Shown: positions 7,032-15,219, numbered from the stretch's first letter. The stretch: 20,654 nt of DNA from Deltaproteobacteria bacterium (GCA_023250495.1 JAHFAP010000026.1:1-20654), one strand, 5' to 3'. The notes: generated from the sequence alone by a model not told the origin. A program made the numbers and translations.

Positions 7032-9119
7032 TCAAGCCTTATGCTGGGCCTCGGCCGCTGCCTTGGTCTCTTTCACCACCTTCTCGACCAGGTGGGCGGG
7101 CAGCTCCTCGTAGCGAGAAAACTCCATGGTGAAACCGCCCCGGCCGCTGGTCATCGAGTTGAGATCCTGCGAGTACTTCAAGACCTCGGCCATCGGCACC
7201 TGGGCCTTGATCACCTGAGTATGGCCTCTAGTCTCCATGCCCAGAACCCGGCCGCGCCGGCTGTTCAGATCTCCGATGACGTCGCCCATGCTCTCGTCGG
7301 GCACGGTGATTTCCATGTGCATGATCGGCTCAAGGATGACCGGCTTGGCCTTGTCCACGGCGCTCTTGAAGCCCATGGAGCCGGCGATCTTGAAGGCCAT
7401 ATCCGACGAATCAACGTCGTGGTAGGAGCCGTCGTAGAGCGTCACGCGCACATCCACCATCTGGTATCCCGCGAGGTGCCCCTCGGCCATCGCCTCTCTG
7501 ATGCCCTTCTCAACCGCCGGGATGTAGTTCCTCGGGATCGCGCCGCCTACGATCTGGTCCACGAACTCAAATCCCTTGCTGCGCGGAAGAGGCTCGATTT
7601 TGATCCAGGTGTCGCCGTACTGGCCCCTTCCGCCGGACTGCTTCTTGTATTTCCCCTGGGAGCTGGCGCTGCCCTTGATCGTCTCCTTGTACGGCACCTT
7701 CGGCGCCTTTAGCTCGACTTCAGCTCCGTACTTCCGCTTGAGCTTCTCTACCACCACCTCGATGTGGAGCTGTCCCATGCCGGACAGGATGAACTCCCTC
7801 GTCTGCGGGTCGCGGTGCATCTCGATCGTGTGATCCTCTTCCATCAACCTGTGCAGTCCCTGGGGTACTTTCTCTTCGTCAGCCTTGGTCTTGGGCTCCA
7901 GGGCGAACGAGATCAACGGAGTGAAGTGGCTGAGTCCATCAAACTGAATCGGTCCTCTCTCCTCGCACAGGGTGTCCCCTGAGGAAACATCCTTGAGCTT
8001 CGCCGCCGCGACGATCTCCCCTGCCGCCGCTTCGCGCACGGGCTCCTGCTTCTTCCCTTCGAGCCTGAACAATTGTCCGAGCTTCTCTCTTGCCTGCTTG
8101 TTGGAATTATAGACCGTCATGTCCGGGGCTATCTTCCCCGAAATCACCCGCATGATCGAAAGCTTTCCGGCAAACGGATCGATCAGCGTCTTAAAAACAT
8201 AAGCGGAAAGAGCGGTGCCCGGATCATGCGCGCGGCTTTCCGCCTCGCCCGTCACCGGATTTTTTCCAATGAATGCGCCTTCATCGGCCGGCGAAGGCAG
8301 GTAGTCGATGATGGCATCCAAAAGCTGCGGAATTCCGATCTGGCGGAGCGCCGAGCCGTAAAGGATAGGGAACAGTTTCCCGCCAAGGACTCCTCCGCGG
8401 ATTCCCCTCTTCAGATCCTCCAGCGGCAGATCCTGCGCCTCGAGATATTTCTCCAGCAGCGCGTCATCCGTCTCGGCCACGCTCTCCAGCATCTGCACGC
8501 GCATCTCCTGGGCCCTCGTGGCGAGCTCCGAGGGGATTTCCGCCTGAGTGAACTTTCCGCTGTCGCCGTCAAAAACAAACGCCTTCATCAAGACGAGATC
8601 AACGATCCCCTTGAAGCCCTCTTCGGCGCCGATAGGCATCTGAAGCTCCACTCCTTTAGCCTCCAGCCCCGAAAAGATCGCCTCCAGCCCCTCCCTGACG
8701 TTGGAATTCTCTCGGTCCATCTTGCCGATGAAAATCAGCCGGCTCACGTTCTGCTCGCTCGCGCGCGCCCACAACCTTTCGGTTTCAACTCTCAGTCCGC
8801 TCGATGGGCTGAGGAGCAGCACCGCCCCGCGAAAGGCGCGTATGCTGTTCATCGTGTCTGCCAGGAAAGTGGCGTACCCCGGCGTGTCGATCAGGCAAAA
8901 ACTGAACTTTTTCCAGGACAGCGAGTGAAACGCCGTGGAAATGGAGATGCGTCGCCGGACCTCTTCCGGTTCGAAATCAAGGACTGAAGTCCCGTCTTCC
9001 ACCCGGCCGAGCCTTTGCGTCGCCCCGGCGGCGAAAAGCATCGCCTCGCCGAGAGAGGTCTTACCCGATCCGCCGTGGCCCAAGATGCCCACGTTGCGCA
9101 GCTTGTCTGTCTCGATCAT
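7032..9119 (-). CDS. Elongation factor G-like GTPase, EF-G-2 type
   Basis: A 695-residue translational GTPase paralogue. The P-loop is GHGGSGKT (residues 14-21) rather than the AHIDAGKT of canonical EF-G; G3 is DTPGY (78-82) with Tyr for the catalytic His, and G4 is GKMD (132-135) instead of NKMD. VEDGTSVLDFEPEE is the paralogue-type switch I region. Domain II is followed by FILSGMGQLHIEVV (domain III), GKYKKQSGGRGQYGDTW and YDGSYHDVDSSDMAFK (domain IV) and a domain V ending in GGFTMEFSRYEELP. The QGKYKKQ...GQYGD block and PGY are shared with Thermus EF-G-2 as I recall it. Main translocase activity is doubtful; a ribosome-linked accessory role is likelier. ATG overlaps the coaX TGA as ATGA, with AAGGAGGT about ten bases before it. 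Confidence 0.9.
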   Translation of the reverse strand: MIETDKLRNVGILGHGGSGKTSLGEAMLFAAGATQRLGRVEDGTSVLDFEPEEVRRRISISTAFHSLSWKKFSFCLIDTPGYATFLADTMNSIRAFRGAVLLLSPSSGLRVETERLWARASEQNVSRLIFIGKMDRENSNVREGLEAIFSGLEAKGVELQMPIGAEEGFKGIVDLVLMKAFVFDGDSGKFTQAEIPSELATRAQEMRVQMLESVAETDDALLEKYLEAQDLPLEDLKRGIRGGVLGGKLFPILYGSALRQIGIPQLLDAIIDYLPSPADEGAFIGKNPVTGEAESRAHDPGTALSAYVFKTLIDPFAGKLSIMRVISGKIAPDMTVYNSNKQAREKLGQLFRLEGKKQEPVREAAAGEIVAAAKLKDVSSGDTLCEERGPIQFDGLSHFTPLISFALEPKTKADEEKVPQGLHRLMEEDHTIEMHRDPQTREFILSGMGQLHIEVVVEKLKRKYGAEVELKAPKVPYKETIKGSASSQGKYKKQSGGRGQYGDTWIKIEPLPRSKGFEFVDQIVGGAIPRNYIPAVEKGIREAMAEGHLAGYQMVDVRVTLYDGSYHDVDSSDMAFKIAGSMGFKSAVDKAKPVILEPIMHMEITVPDESMGDVIGDLNSRRGRVLGMETRGHTQVIKAQVPMAEVLKYSQDLNSMTSGRGGFTMEFSRYEELPAHLVEKVVKETKAAAEAQHKA

Positions 9120-9934
9120 CGGCCCGCGACCTCCTTCTTTAATTCCTGCACTCTCTTCTTCAGATCCTGGACTGAGTTCCTCTCGTAAATGATCCTAAGC
9201 CCGTCCAGCGTGAGGAACTCGTCTATATCTTGGATGAATGAGCACTCCGGCGCGATGACCCGCGCCAGCCCGCCGGTGGCGACGACTCTCGCCCGAGCCC
9301 GGCTCTCCTTCTGCATCCGCTGGACGATGCCGTCCACGAGCCCCACGTAGCCGTAGAAAACTCCCGATTGAATTGAGTGGACCGGGTTTCTCCCCACGAT
9401 CTCCTTCGGCTTGATGATCTCCACGCGCGGAAGCTTCGAGGCTCGCTGGAACAGGGCCTCCACCGATATCAGCAAGCCGGGGGCGATGCAGCCGCCGACG
9501 TACTCGCCTTTTTTGGAGATGAAGTCAAACGTGGTCGCCGTGCCGAAGTCAACCGCGATGCAGCAGTCGTGGTACCTCTCGTACGCGGCCACGCCATTGC
9601 AGATTCGATCCGCTCCTACCTCCTTGGGGCTGTCATAAAGGATCGGCATGCCGGTTTTGACGCCAGGCCCGACTACCAGCGGATTCACCCCAAAACAGCT
9701 TTCCCCGAGCTCTTGGATCATGCTCATCATCGGCGGCACGACGCAGGAAACGATGACGGCCTCGACTTGCTCACAACCGATGCCCTTGGAAGCCGCGAGA
9801 TGCGAGATGATGACGCCATACTCATCGGCGGTTCGCTCCGGCTCGGTGAGAAGGCGCCAGTGCGTGACCAGCTTTCCCCCATCGTAAATCCCAAGAACGA
9901 TATTCGTATTGCCGATGTCGATCGCTAAAAGCAT
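9116..9934 (-). CDS. coaX: Type III pantothenate kinase
   Basis: A 272-residue CoaX-type kinase, which phosphorylates pantothenate with ATP in the first step of CoA synthesis in the cytoplasm. The ASKHA-fold signatures are present: DIGNTNIVLG (residues 6-15, phosphate binding), GADRICNGVAAY (107-118, with the catalytic Asp109), DFGTATTFDFI (129-139) and GGCIAPGL. Length is normal for the family. SD-like GAGGGAG stands directly before the ATG. It starts 7 bp after the birA stop and its TGA overlaps the EF-G-2 start, so birA, coaX and the GTPase gene are probably translated from one mRNA. The birA-coaX pairing is common in bacteria and supports the call. Confidence 0.95.
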   Translation of the reverse strand: MLLAIDIGNTNIVLGIYDGGKLVTHWRLLTEPERTADEYGVIISHLAASKGIGCEQVEAVIVSCVVPPMMSMIQELGESCFGVNPLVVGPGVKTGMPILYDSPKEVGADRICNGVAAYERYHDCCIAVDFGTATTFDFISKKGEYVGGCIAPGLLISVEALFQRASKLPRVEIIKPKEIVGRNPVHSIQSGVFYGYVGLVDGIVQRMQKESRARARVVATGGLARVIAPECSFIQDIDEFLTLDGLRIIYERNSVQDLKKRVQELKKEVAGR

Positions 9935-9941
9935 CGCTCCC

Positions 9942-10748
9942 TCATGGCTCGAGCGGGATCACGTCGCCGGCGACGATCCTCTGCAGCGCGCCGCCGTCTC
10001 GCTCGAGGATCAAAGCGCCATCGCCATCGATTCCTCTGGCGGTTCCCGAGAGACTCTGATCCGCCATCTCCACCTTGACTCTCTTTCCACGAAGCTCGAA
10101 GAAGCTCTCCCAGCGACGGGCGATCCAGGGAAATCCCCTGCCCTCCAGTTCCCCATAGCACCTGTCGAGGTCCTGAATCAATTGCCACGCGAAGGCCGTC
10201 CGGTCAACCGGCCTCTCGGTCAGGATGAGAAGCGAAGTGGCCCGGTCGCGGATCGATTCGGGCAGCAGCTCAGACGGGAGATTAAGGTTGACGCCAATTC
10301 CAACAACGACGAAGTGGAGCCTGCCCGGCTCGCAGGAGGACTCGGTCAAGATCCCGGCCAGTTTCTTGCCATGGACCATGATGTCATTCGGCCATTTGAT
10401 GGACGGCGGTGATGCGAGAAAGGATTGGATCGTCTCCGCGAGGGCAACCGCGGACATGAGAGTGATTTGAGGCGCGTGAACCGGCGCGAGCTTCGGCCTG
10501 AGGATTACGGAGAGATAGAGATTCAGGCAGGGAGGCGAGAACCAGCTCCTCCCCATTCGGCCCTTCCCCTGTGTCTGGCTCTCAGCAATGACGGTCTCGC
10601 CCTCCTCCCCTCCCTGTTGTGCGCGCCTGAAGGCGAACAGATTAGTGGAATCGATCTCAGAAAAATAGTGAATTCTCTTCCCAAGGCGCCCGGCCTGAAC
10701 TCTCTTCTGGATCTCCTCCGGCTGGAGCGGCGCGCCTAATCCCGCCAT
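9942..10748 (-). CDS. birA: Biotin-[acetyl-CoA-carboxylase] ligase, class I (no DNA-binding domain)
   Basis: A 268-residue biotin protein ligase that makes biotinyl-AMP and transfers biotin to the carboxyl carrier protein. Seen motifs are SEIDSTN (30-36), the biotinyl-AMP loop GKGRMGRSWFSPP (61-73), KWPNDIMVHGKKLAGIL (118-133) with the two functional lysines, and VVGIGVNLN (148-156), followed by the small C-terminal SH3-like domain ending in GDVIPLEP. There is no N-terminal winged helix: only a short LQPEEIQKRVQAG stretch reminiscent of the linker remains, so it should not repress biotin genes as the E. coli BirA does. It lies 76 bp after nadC, the gap being filled by a palindromic repeat. 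Confidence 0.93.
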   Translation of the reverse strand: MAGLGAPLQPEEIQKRVQAGRLGKRIHYFSEIDSTNLFAFRRAQQGGEEGETVIAESQTQGKGRMGRSWFSPPCLNLYLSVILRPKLAPVHAPQITLMSAVALAETIQSFLASPPSIKWPNDIMVHGKKLAGILTESSCEPGRLHFVVVGIGVNLNLPSELLPESIRDRATSLLILTERPVDRTAFAWQLIQDLDRCYGELEGRGFPWIARRWESFFELRGKRVKVEMADQSLSGTARGIDGDGALILERDGGALQRIVAGDVIPLEP

Positions 10749-10762
10749 CCCTTGAACCCTTC

Positions 10763-10813
10763 AACCCTCACCTATAATCCTCTCCCTTCTAGGGAGAGGG
10801 AAGGGTGAGGGTT
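10763..10813. repeat. REP-like 51-bp nested palindrome between nadC and birA
   Basis: Outer arms AACCCTCACC (10763-10772) and GGTGAGGGTT (10804-10813) are perfectly complementary. Inner arms CCTCTCCCT (10779-10787) and AGGGAGAGG (10791-10799) are also perfect, with a three-base loop. One strand is pyrimidine-rich on the left and purine-rich on the right. No T-run follows on either strand, so it is not a classical intrinsic terminator. The CCCTCACC...CTCTCCC...GGGAGAGG...GGTGAGGG form is a repeat style scattered between genes in many bacterial genomes. Confidence 0.8.
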
Positions 10814-10824
10814 CCCTTCGACAT

Positions 10825-11688
10825 TCAACCATTCTTTTTTATGGTTAGCGTTGCAATCTTCATATTGAAGTCGACTGCCGGAGCGGAATGCGTCAGGGCG
10901 CCGACCGAAATGAAATCGACTCCAGTCTCCGCCACCGAGCGCAGACTCTCTATGGTGATTCCTCCCGAGGCCTCCACCCAGGCGCGCTTGTTGATCAAGC
11001 GCACCGCCTCGGCCATCTCCTTCGTGTTCATGTTGTCGAGCATGATCACGTCCGCGCCCGCCTCCAGGGCCTCACGCACCTGGCCTAGATCCGAGCATTC
11101 CACTTCCACCTTGGCCATGAAAGGCGCCTGACGCCGGACCTGCTGGACCGCGCCAGCGATAGAGCCGGCCGCAGCTATATGGTTGTCCTTGACCAGCGCC
11201 GCGTCATAGAGACCGAAGCGATGGTTGGTGCCACCCCCCATGCGCACCGCGTATTTTTCCAGCGTGCGAAAACCGGGCGTAGTCTTGCGCGTATCGATGA
11301 CTTTACAGGGAAAATCCTTGACCGCGTCCACGTAGCGGCGGGTCAACGTCGCCGTGCCGGACAGACGTTGGAGGAAATTGAGCGCCGTTCTTTCCCCCAT
11401 GAGCAGGGTCCTGACCGGCCCTTCGGCCTCCGCAACCACAGTGCCGCGCACGACCTGATCTCCGTCACGGCAGAGACAGCGGACTTCGACATCGTCATCC
11501 AAGAAAGAAAATATCTTCTCAATCAGGATGAGACCGGCAACCACGCTGTCGCGCTTGGCGCGAAACAACCCCTTGCCCCGCGCCTCTGAAGGAACCGTGC
11601 TCAGAGTCGTGATATCGCCGGCGCCGATGTCCTCTTCAAGCGCGCAGCGGATAAGCTGCTCGATCTGCGGGGTGACAAGGATATCCAT
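10825..11688 (-). CDS. nadC: Nicotinate-nucleotide pyrophosphorylase (quinolinate phosphoribosyltransferase)
   Basis: A 287-residue NadC, converting quinolinate and PRPP to nicotinate mononucleotide, CO2 and pyrophosphate in de novo NAD synthesis. Family blocks are EEDIGAGDITT (residues 18-28), GERTALNFLQRLSGTAT (98-114), DTRKTTPGFRTLEKYAV (132-148), GGGTNHRFGLYDAALVKDNH (151-170), VEVECSDLGQ, GADVIMLDNM and VEASGGITIESL, with the final SVGALTHSAPAVDFNMKI. All expected Arg, Lys, Glu and Asp active-site positions appear to be kept. It begins 2 bp after the valS stop, so its ribosome-binding sequence is within valS. Neither nadA nor nadB is in the window. Confidence 0.96.
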   Translation of the reverse strand: MDILVTPQIEQLIRCALEEDIGAGDITTLSTVPSEARGKGLFRAKRDSVVAGLILIEKIFSFLDDDVEVRCLCRDGDQVVRGTVVAEAEGPVRTLLMGERTALNFLQRLSGTATLTRRYVDAVKDFPCKVIDTRKTTPGFRTLEKYAVRMGGGTNHRFGLYDAALVKDNHIAAAGSIAGAVQQVRRQAPFMAKVEVECSDLGQVREALEAGADVIMLDNMNTKEMAEAVRLINKRAWVEASGGITIESLRSVAETGVDFISVGALTHSAPAVDFNMKIATLTIKKNG

Positions 11689-11690
11689 GA

Positions 11691-14492
11691 CTACGGCTTT
11701 TCTCCCGCCTGTTCGACCTCGCGGAGCCTTCCAAGACTCAGGTTGAGGGTTCGAATCTTATCCTCGAACTCTTCGGCCTTTTCCTTTTCTCTCCGCACCA
11801 CCTCTTCCTTTGCCTTGGCCACGAACTCGCCGTTGCCGAGCTTCCGCTGGACGCGTGCCAGCTCCTCCTCCGCGCGACTCAATTCCCGACTGAGACGCGT
11901 CTTCTCCTCCTCCAGGTTGATCATTTCCCCAAGAGGGAGATAGATTTCCGTCTCCCCCACGACAGCCGTGGCTGCCCCTCTGGGCCTTTCGCCCTTGGTT
12001 AAATAGTCGACCGAACTGGCGCGCGCAAGAGCGCGCAGGTAGGGCTCTTGAGAACGGAGAAAGGCGAGATTTTGCTCTCCCCCGAACAGGATCACCTTCA
12101 CCTCTTTGGACGGAGCGCAATTCATCTCCGCGCGCAAGTTTCTTATCGCCCGCGTAACCTCCATCAAAAAACCGATTCTTTCGTCGGCTTCAGGTTGCAT
12201 CCACTCGGGCCTTGGACGCGGATAGGGCTGCAGCATAATAGTCGAGTCCTCGATTCCACCCGGCATCACCTGTTTCCCCGGCCCGAGCCTTTCTCGTAAG
12301 ACCTGCCAGATTTCCTCAGTGACAAACGGTATCAATGGATGAAGCAAAAGCAGAATATTCTCGAGCACGGTGGCCAGAACCCTCTGAGTCTTCAGCGGAT
12401 CATCCTTGATGGTTCCGTTGAGCGAGAGCTTGCTCATCTCGATATACCAGTCGCAGAATTCATGCCAGGTAAATTGGTAGAGGTGATGCGCGAATTCGTT
12501 GAAGCGATAAGAGTCGATCGCCTCGCGGGCGTTGCCGACAGTAGTAGCCAGACGGGAAAGAATCCACTGGTCGGGCAGGTTCAGCTCATTGCCGCGCAAG
12601 GAATCCGCGAGATTTTGCTCCGAGCGTTGGCCGGGGCTCAAATTCATCAGTACGAACCGCGCCGCGTTCCAGAGCTTGTTGACGAAGTTCTGGTAGCCTA
12701 CGATTCGCTCTTCCGCCAGCTTGATGTCCCGTCCCATCGCCGCCAAGGCCGCCAGCGTGAAGCGAAAAGCGTCGGTGCCGTAGCGCTCCATGACCTCCAG
12801 AGGGTCGATGACGTTGCCCTTGGACTTCGACATTTTCTGGCCTTCCTGGTCGCGCACCAAGGCGTGGATGTAGACATGGCGAAACGGAACATCCGCCATG
12901 AACTTGAGGCCCATCATGATCATCCGCGCCACCCAGAAGAAGAGGATGTCAAAGCCGGTCACCAGCACGGAGGTGGGATAGAAACGCTTCAAATCTTCCG
13001 TTTGCTTGGGCCAGCCCAGCGTGGAGAATGGCCACAGCGCCGAAGAGAACCAGGTGTCGAGCACATCGGGGTCTTGGAGAAACGAGTTGCCGCCGCAGCT
13101 CGAGCAGCGGTTCGGCGGCTCGCGCCCGACGATGGGTCTGGCGTCACGGGCGAGCATGTAGTCGCCCTCGCCTGTCTCGAGCAGCTTCCCGCCATCGCAA
13201 GCCTTGCAGTACCAGGCCGGAATCTGGTGCCCCCACCAGATCTGCCGGGAGATACACCAGTCTTTGATATTCTCCATCCAGGCAAAGTAAGAGTTGCTCC
13301 ATCCTTCGGGTGTGACCTTTATCCGGCCGTCACGGACTGCCTCAATGGCTGGCTCGGCCAGCGGCTTGATCTTGATGAACCACTGAGGCGTCAGGTAGGG
13401 CTCGATGGGCGTGGAGCAGCGGTAGCACTTTCCGACCGCGTGCCTGTAACCGTCCATCTTTTCGAGCAAGCCGCTCTTCTTAAGCTCCTCTACGATGATC
13501 TCTCGAGCCTCATAGCGTTGTTTGCCCCGATAGCGGTGCAGCCAGGCAGGCTCCTGCCCTGCTTCCTCGACGAAAGCCTCCGGGGTGATCCTCGCCTCCG
13601 CGTCAAAGATGTTGATCTTCTTGAGACCGTGTTTTTCCCCGATCTCGAAGTCATTGAAATCGTGAGCGGGAGTGATCTTGAGCGCCCCGGTGCCGAATGA
13701 TTGATCGACAAACGTATCCGCGATCACGGGAATCTCGCGTTCCACGATCGGCAGGCGGAGTTTTTTGCCGATAAAGTTCCGATAGCGCGGATCGTCCGGA
13801 TGGACTGCAACGGCCGTATCCCCAAGCATCGTCTCGGGACGGGTCGTCGCCACCACGAGGCCACGCGCCGGTTGGTCCACGAGCGGGTAGCGAATGTGCC
13901 ACAGATGGCCGTTGACCTCTTCGTGAACCACTTCAATATCCGCCAGGGCGGTCTTACATCGCGGGCACCAGTTGATAAGCCGCTCGGCGCGATAGAGGAG
14001 CCCGTCTTCCCAAAGCCGCACAAAGGCCTCGATCACGGCCATGGAGAGACCCTCATCCATGGTGAAGCGCTCGTGGCTCCAGTCACAGGAAACACCCAGC
14101 GCCTTCAGTTGATGTAAAATGGTGCCGCCAGCTTCCATTCGCCAGGCCCATACTCGCTGGACGAATTTCTCCCTGCCCAACTGCGACCGACTGAGTCCTT
14201 TTTCAGCTAGCTGCCTTTCGACCACATTTTGCGTCGCGATACCGGCGTGGTCGGTCCCGGGCACCCACAGAACCCTGTAACCGTCCATACGCTTGTAGCG
14301 GCACAGGGTATCTTGCAGAGTATTGTTGAGCGCGTGTCCCATGTGCAGAGAGCCGGTGACATTGGGTGGCGGGATCACCATCGAGAAATGCGACGCACTC
14401 GAGTCTGAGGGCCGGAAGGCACCTAGATCATTCCAGTGTCGATACCACTTGGCCTCGACCTCACTGTGGGAGTATGCCTTTGACAATTCCAT
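11691..14492 (-). CDS. valS: Valyl-tRNA synthetase
   Basis: A 933-residue class I synthetase of full length. It starts at the family N-terminus with YSHSEVEAKWYRHW. The HIGH motif appears as PPPNVTGSLHMGH (41-53) and KMSKS as GQKMSKSKGN (near residue 552). Between them lie the editing (CP1) domain with TTRPETMLGDTAVAVHP and the DVLDTWFSSALWPFSTLGWP block. Cysteine pairs CPRC, CKAC and CSSC suggest zinc-knuckle inserts of the kind found in bacterial ValS. The C-terminal 65 residues are a charged coiled coil (LEEEKTRLSRELSRAEEEL onwards), the tRNA-binding arm of the family. It follows the pseudo-receiver gene by 3 bp and precedes nadC by 2 bp, which argues for one operon. Confidence 0.97.
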   Translation of the reverse strand: MELSKAYSHSEVEAKWYRHWNDLGAFRPSDSSASHFSMVIPPPNVTGSLHMGHALNNTLQDTLCRYKRMDGYRVLWVPGTDHAGIATQNVVERQLAEKGLSRSQLGREKFVQRVWAWRMEAGGTILHQLKALGVSCDWSHERFTMDEGLSMAVIEAFVRLWEDGLLYRAERLINWCPRCKTALADIEVVHEEVNGHLWHIRYPLVDQPARGLVVATTRPETMLGDTAVAVHPDDPRYRNFIGKKLRLPIVEREIPVIADTFVDQSFGTGALKITPAHDFNDFEIGEKHGLKKINIFDAEARITPEAFVEEAGQEPAWLHRYRGKQRYEAREIIVEELKKSGLLEKMDGYRHAVGKCYRCSTPIEPYLTPQWFIKIKPLAEPAIEAVRDGRIKVTPEGWSNSYFAWMENIKDWCISRQIWWGHQIPAWYCKACDGGKLLETGEGDYMLARDARPIVGREPPNRCSSCGGNSFLQDPDVLDTWFSSALWPFSTLGWPKQTEDLKRFYPTSVLVTGFDILFFWVARMIMMGLKFMADVPFRHVYIHALVRDQEGQKMSKSKGNVIDPLEVMERYGTDAFRFTLAALAAMGRDIKLAEERIVGYQNFVNKLWNAARFVLMNLSPGQRSEQNLADSLRGNELNLPDQWILSRLATTVGNAREAIDSYRFNEFAHHLYQFTWHEFCDWYIEMSKLSLNGTIKDDPLKTQRVLATVLENILLLLHPLIPFVTEEIWQVLRERLGPGKQVMPGGIEDSTIMLQPYPRPRPEWMQPEADERIGFLMEVTRAIRNLRAEMNCAPSKEVKVILFGGEQNLAFLRSQEPYLRALARASSVDYLTKGERPRGAATAVVGETEIYLPLGEMINLEEEKTRLSRELSRAEEELARVQRKLGNGEFVAKAKEEVVRREKEKAEEFEDKIRTLNLSLGRLREVEQAGEKP

Positions 14493-14495
14493 CAG

Positions 14496-15032
14496 CTACT
14501 TCGGCTTCCTGGGAGATTTGCGTTTCTCTGGAGGCGGGGGCTCTTCCTCGACGACGTCCACGAGATCGATGAACTGAAACGCCGACTGCTCACCTGCCTC
14601 GACGCGCCCCTTCTTCCCGGCCCCTCTGTCCCTTTCAGCCTTCTGCTCGCCGGAGACCGGAGCCTTCTTCCGCTCCTTCCGCGGGCTCGAAGGAGATAAA
14701 AGACTAGCCAGAACCGATTGGAAGCCTGCGCTCTCGATGGGCTTGATGACAACGGCCAGTTTGTCCCGCTTGGGCGCGCGCGCGGCTTCATCCTCATCGA
14801 TCCAAACCGTCGGAATCGGAGAACTCTGGATCGCCCTGGCGATTTCCGGCGACAACCGGTCGCTGTCGCGCAGAGCGGCGGCATCCACAATCAGCAGATC
14901 AATTCCCTGGAGCGCGGCGATGCCGGACGCGCTGACAGTTTCCTCCACCTGAACTTCATGTTCTGGGAAGAGAGACAGCGCGATCGCCTGTTGCAGGACT
15001 TTGTGCGGTTCTACGAGAACGATTTTACCCAT
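14496..15032 (-). CDS. Degenerate response-regulator receiver-domain protein
   Basis: A 178-residue protein whose first 115 residues look like a CheY-type receiver: KIVLVEP (strand 1), LLIVDAA with D50 at the phosphoacceptor position, TVWID with T75, and VVIKP with K97-P98. The acidic Mg-binding pair that normally follows strand 1 is Glu8-Pro9, so half of the site is lost and phosphorylation may be weak or absent. The remaining 60 residues are charged, Lys/Glu/Pro-rich and probably disordered, with an acidic hydrophobic FIDLVDVVEEE segment; there is no DNA-binding or enzymatic domain. It is the promoter-proximal gene of the valS operon. The ATG has no Shine-Dalgarno, and a candidate -10 sits so close that the transcript may be leaderless. 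Confidence 0.75.
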   Translation of the reverse strand: MGKIVLVEPHKVLQQAIALSLFPEHEVQVEETVSASGIAALQGIDLLIVDAAALRDSDRLSPEIARAIQSSPIPTVWIDEDEAARAPKRDKLAVVIKPIESAGFQSVLASLLSPSSPRKERKKAPVSGEQKAERDRGAGKKGRVEAGEQSAFQFIDLVDVVEEEPPPPEKRKSPRKPK

Positions 15033-15039
15033 GGCTGCA

Positions 15040-15068
15040 GCTATAAAAATCGAACATTAGCTTGACAA
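15040..15068 (-). promoter_or_regulatory. Candidate promoter of the valS operon
   Basis: Read on the minus strand, TTGTCA (15063-15068) is followed after 17 bases by TATAGC (15040-15045). A start point about seven bases further on falls at or next to the A of the ATG at 15032, predicting a leaderless mRNA. The -35 shares bases with the divergent tRNA promoter. The -10 match is only four of six, so this is suggestive. Confidence 0.45.
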
Positions 15069-15089
15069 GGTGTGGTCGCCGGGTAAGAT
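15062..15089 (+). promoter_or_regulatory. Candidate promoter of tRNA-Leu
   Basis: TTGACA at 15062-15067 is a perfect -35 hexamer; TAAGAT at 15084-15089 is a four-of-six -10 after a 16-base spacer. Transcription would begin near 15096, about 23 bases before the mature tRNA, a normal short 5' leader for RNase P removal. Confidence 0.6.
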
Positions 15090-15118
15090 AGACGCGATCC
15101 AGGCGCTCCGCCTAGGGT

Positions 15119-15206
15119 GCGAAAGTGGCGGAACTTGGTAGACGCGCAGGATTCAGGATCCTGTGGGCTAACACCCGTGGGGGTTCGATTCCCCCCTTTC
15201 GCACCA
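15119..15206 (+). tRNA. tRNA-Leu (anticodon CAG)
   Basis: The sequence folds as a class II tRNA. The acceptor stem GCGAAAG/CTTTCGC has seven pairs; the D arm contains TTGGTAGA. The anticodon stem CAGGA/TCCTG closes the loop TTCAGGA with anticodon CAG at 15154-15156. A long variable arm (GGG/CCC stem) follows, typical of leucine tRNAs, then the T arm GGGGG-TTCGATT-CCCCC. Discriminator A is at 15203 and CCA is encoded at 15204-15206. It reads CUG leucine codons. Confidence 0.97.
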
Positions 15207-15219
15207 TTCTCCATCGTCT

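Noticed and set aside
8073..8987. 304-codon open frame on the plus strand
   Set aside because: Antisense shadow of the EF-G-2 gene, with no domain and Arg/Leu/His-rich composition typical of shadows.
7032..9119. Calling the gene fusA (canonical EF-G) or tetracycline-resistance TetM-type
   Set aside because: P-loop GHGGSGKT, DTPGY and the VEDGT switch region fit EF-G-2 paralogues, not canonical EF-G or ribosomal protection proteins.
10763..10813. Intrinsic terminator after nadC
   Set aside because: The stems are strong but no T-run follows on the transcribed strand, and birA follows in the same direction.
12339..13700. 453-codon open frame on the plus strand
   Set aside because: It is fully antisense to valS, matches no family, and its length follows from GC-rich codon use in the real gene.
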